From positions 1 through 64,000 of the forward strand of contig JAFYVE010000055.1 of the NCBI GenBank assembly GCA_017549285.1: a stretch of 64,000 nucleotides of DNA, written 5' to 3'. The position numbers were made by a program, and so were the translations under genes. Below are positions 63,946 to 64,000 of this stretch, one piece after another. The notes beneath the pieces were generated by a model that saw nothing but the letters and a program-made list of their open reading frames with translations, searched no databases and was not told where the DNA came from. Numbering within the stretch: the stretch's first letter is position 1; every line of letters begins with the position of its first letter. This stretch comes from Clostridia bacterium. GTDB taxonomy: Bacteria > Bacillota > Clostridia > Oscillospirales > Acutalibacteraceae.

Positions 63946-64000
63946 CAATTGCTTCTTTTTTATTGCGAGTGCCTTTTAAGAAGAAGACGAACTATATTTT

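Noticed and set aside
63788..63979. 63-codon open frame on the plus strand near the right edge
   Set aside because: It lies entirely within the cobalamin riboswitch, has no ribosome binding site and encodes no recognisable pattern.

Overview
The window is visibly AT-rich DNA with Firmicutes-type signals: strong AGGAGG-like ribosome binding sites, sigma-A promoters and many GNRA or tetraloop terminators. The gene content points to an anaerobic, spore-forming, polysaccharide-degrading member of the Clostridia, most likely a gut Oscillospirales/Ruminococcaceae relative. The evidence is yabP-yabQ-divIC-yabR, a four-Cys Fe-S PurF relative, GH38/GH51/GH2 glycosidases, dockerin-bearing secreted proteins, indolepyruvate:ferredoxin oxidoreductase and an NADH/ferredoxin flavoenzyme complex. 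No rRNA or tRNA gene and no CRISPR array was seen. The genus is inferred from content only.

Layout. 1-430: right end of an IS3-family element. 0.45-9 kb: a small helical protein, a GH38 alpha-mannosidase, an ECF sigma factor followed by a membrane-anchored beta-propeller protein and two small membrane proteins, a YhhN-type lysoplasmalogenase and a lipoprotein. 9-14 kb: a secreted dockerin/HExxHxxGxxD/MORN protein, RecD2 and MreB. 14-14.3 kb: a structured MITE-like repeat. 14.4-21.6 kb: an XRE regulator, IorBA, a tandem pair of duplicated membrane proteins, a six-TM protein, a PurF relative that lacks the nucleophilic Cys, and an anchored exported protein. 21.7-27.2 kb: an EamA transporter, a DUF5696 lipoprotein, MetA, a DUF4364 protein and a HAD phosphatase. 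27.4-30 kb: GH51 arabinofuranosidase with a small Cys-rich protein and a HAD protein. 30-34 kb: a GtrA-like protein and Fe-ADH, then an MFS/GPH carrier with a long charged tail. 34-38 kb: a two-component system, NrdR, CCA-adding enzyme and a 49-aa lipoprotein. 38-43.5 kb: a secreted InlB-repeat/dockerin protein, PduL, and a second ECF sigma / anti-sigma-like / C39-peptidase operon. 43.6-49.1 kb: housekeeping genes obg-mrnC-yitT-lepA-hemW. 49-56 kb: a GH2 enzyme and a three-gene complex (NuoE-like, NuoF-like, GltD/NfnB-like) matching the Stn-type transhydrogenase layout. 55.3-57 kb: yabP-yabQ-divIC-S1. 57-59 kb: an HTH-DUF2157-like membrane protein with a partner. 59-63.6 kb: a four-gene lipid operon (acyl-CoA ligase, PlsC, patatin, O-acetyltransferase) behind a palindromic operator. 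63.8 kb: a cobalamin riboswitch whose gene lies beyond the window.

How the genes fit together. The cytosolic GH38, GH51 and GH2 enzymes would finish the breakdown of imported mannose-, arabinose- and hexose/uronate-containing oligosaccharides. IorAB, PduL, Fe-ADH and the Stn-like complex fit fermentation of sugars and amino acids with ferredoxin, NAD and NADP balancing. Two independent ECF sigma modules, one two-component system and several operator-like dyads suggest much envelope-directed regulation. The most unusual items are the dockerin-metzincin-MORN protein, the glutaminase-dead PurF relative in a membrane-protein cluster, the beta-propeller and C39-peptidase sigma-factor operons, and the lipid operon with its start-site palindrome.
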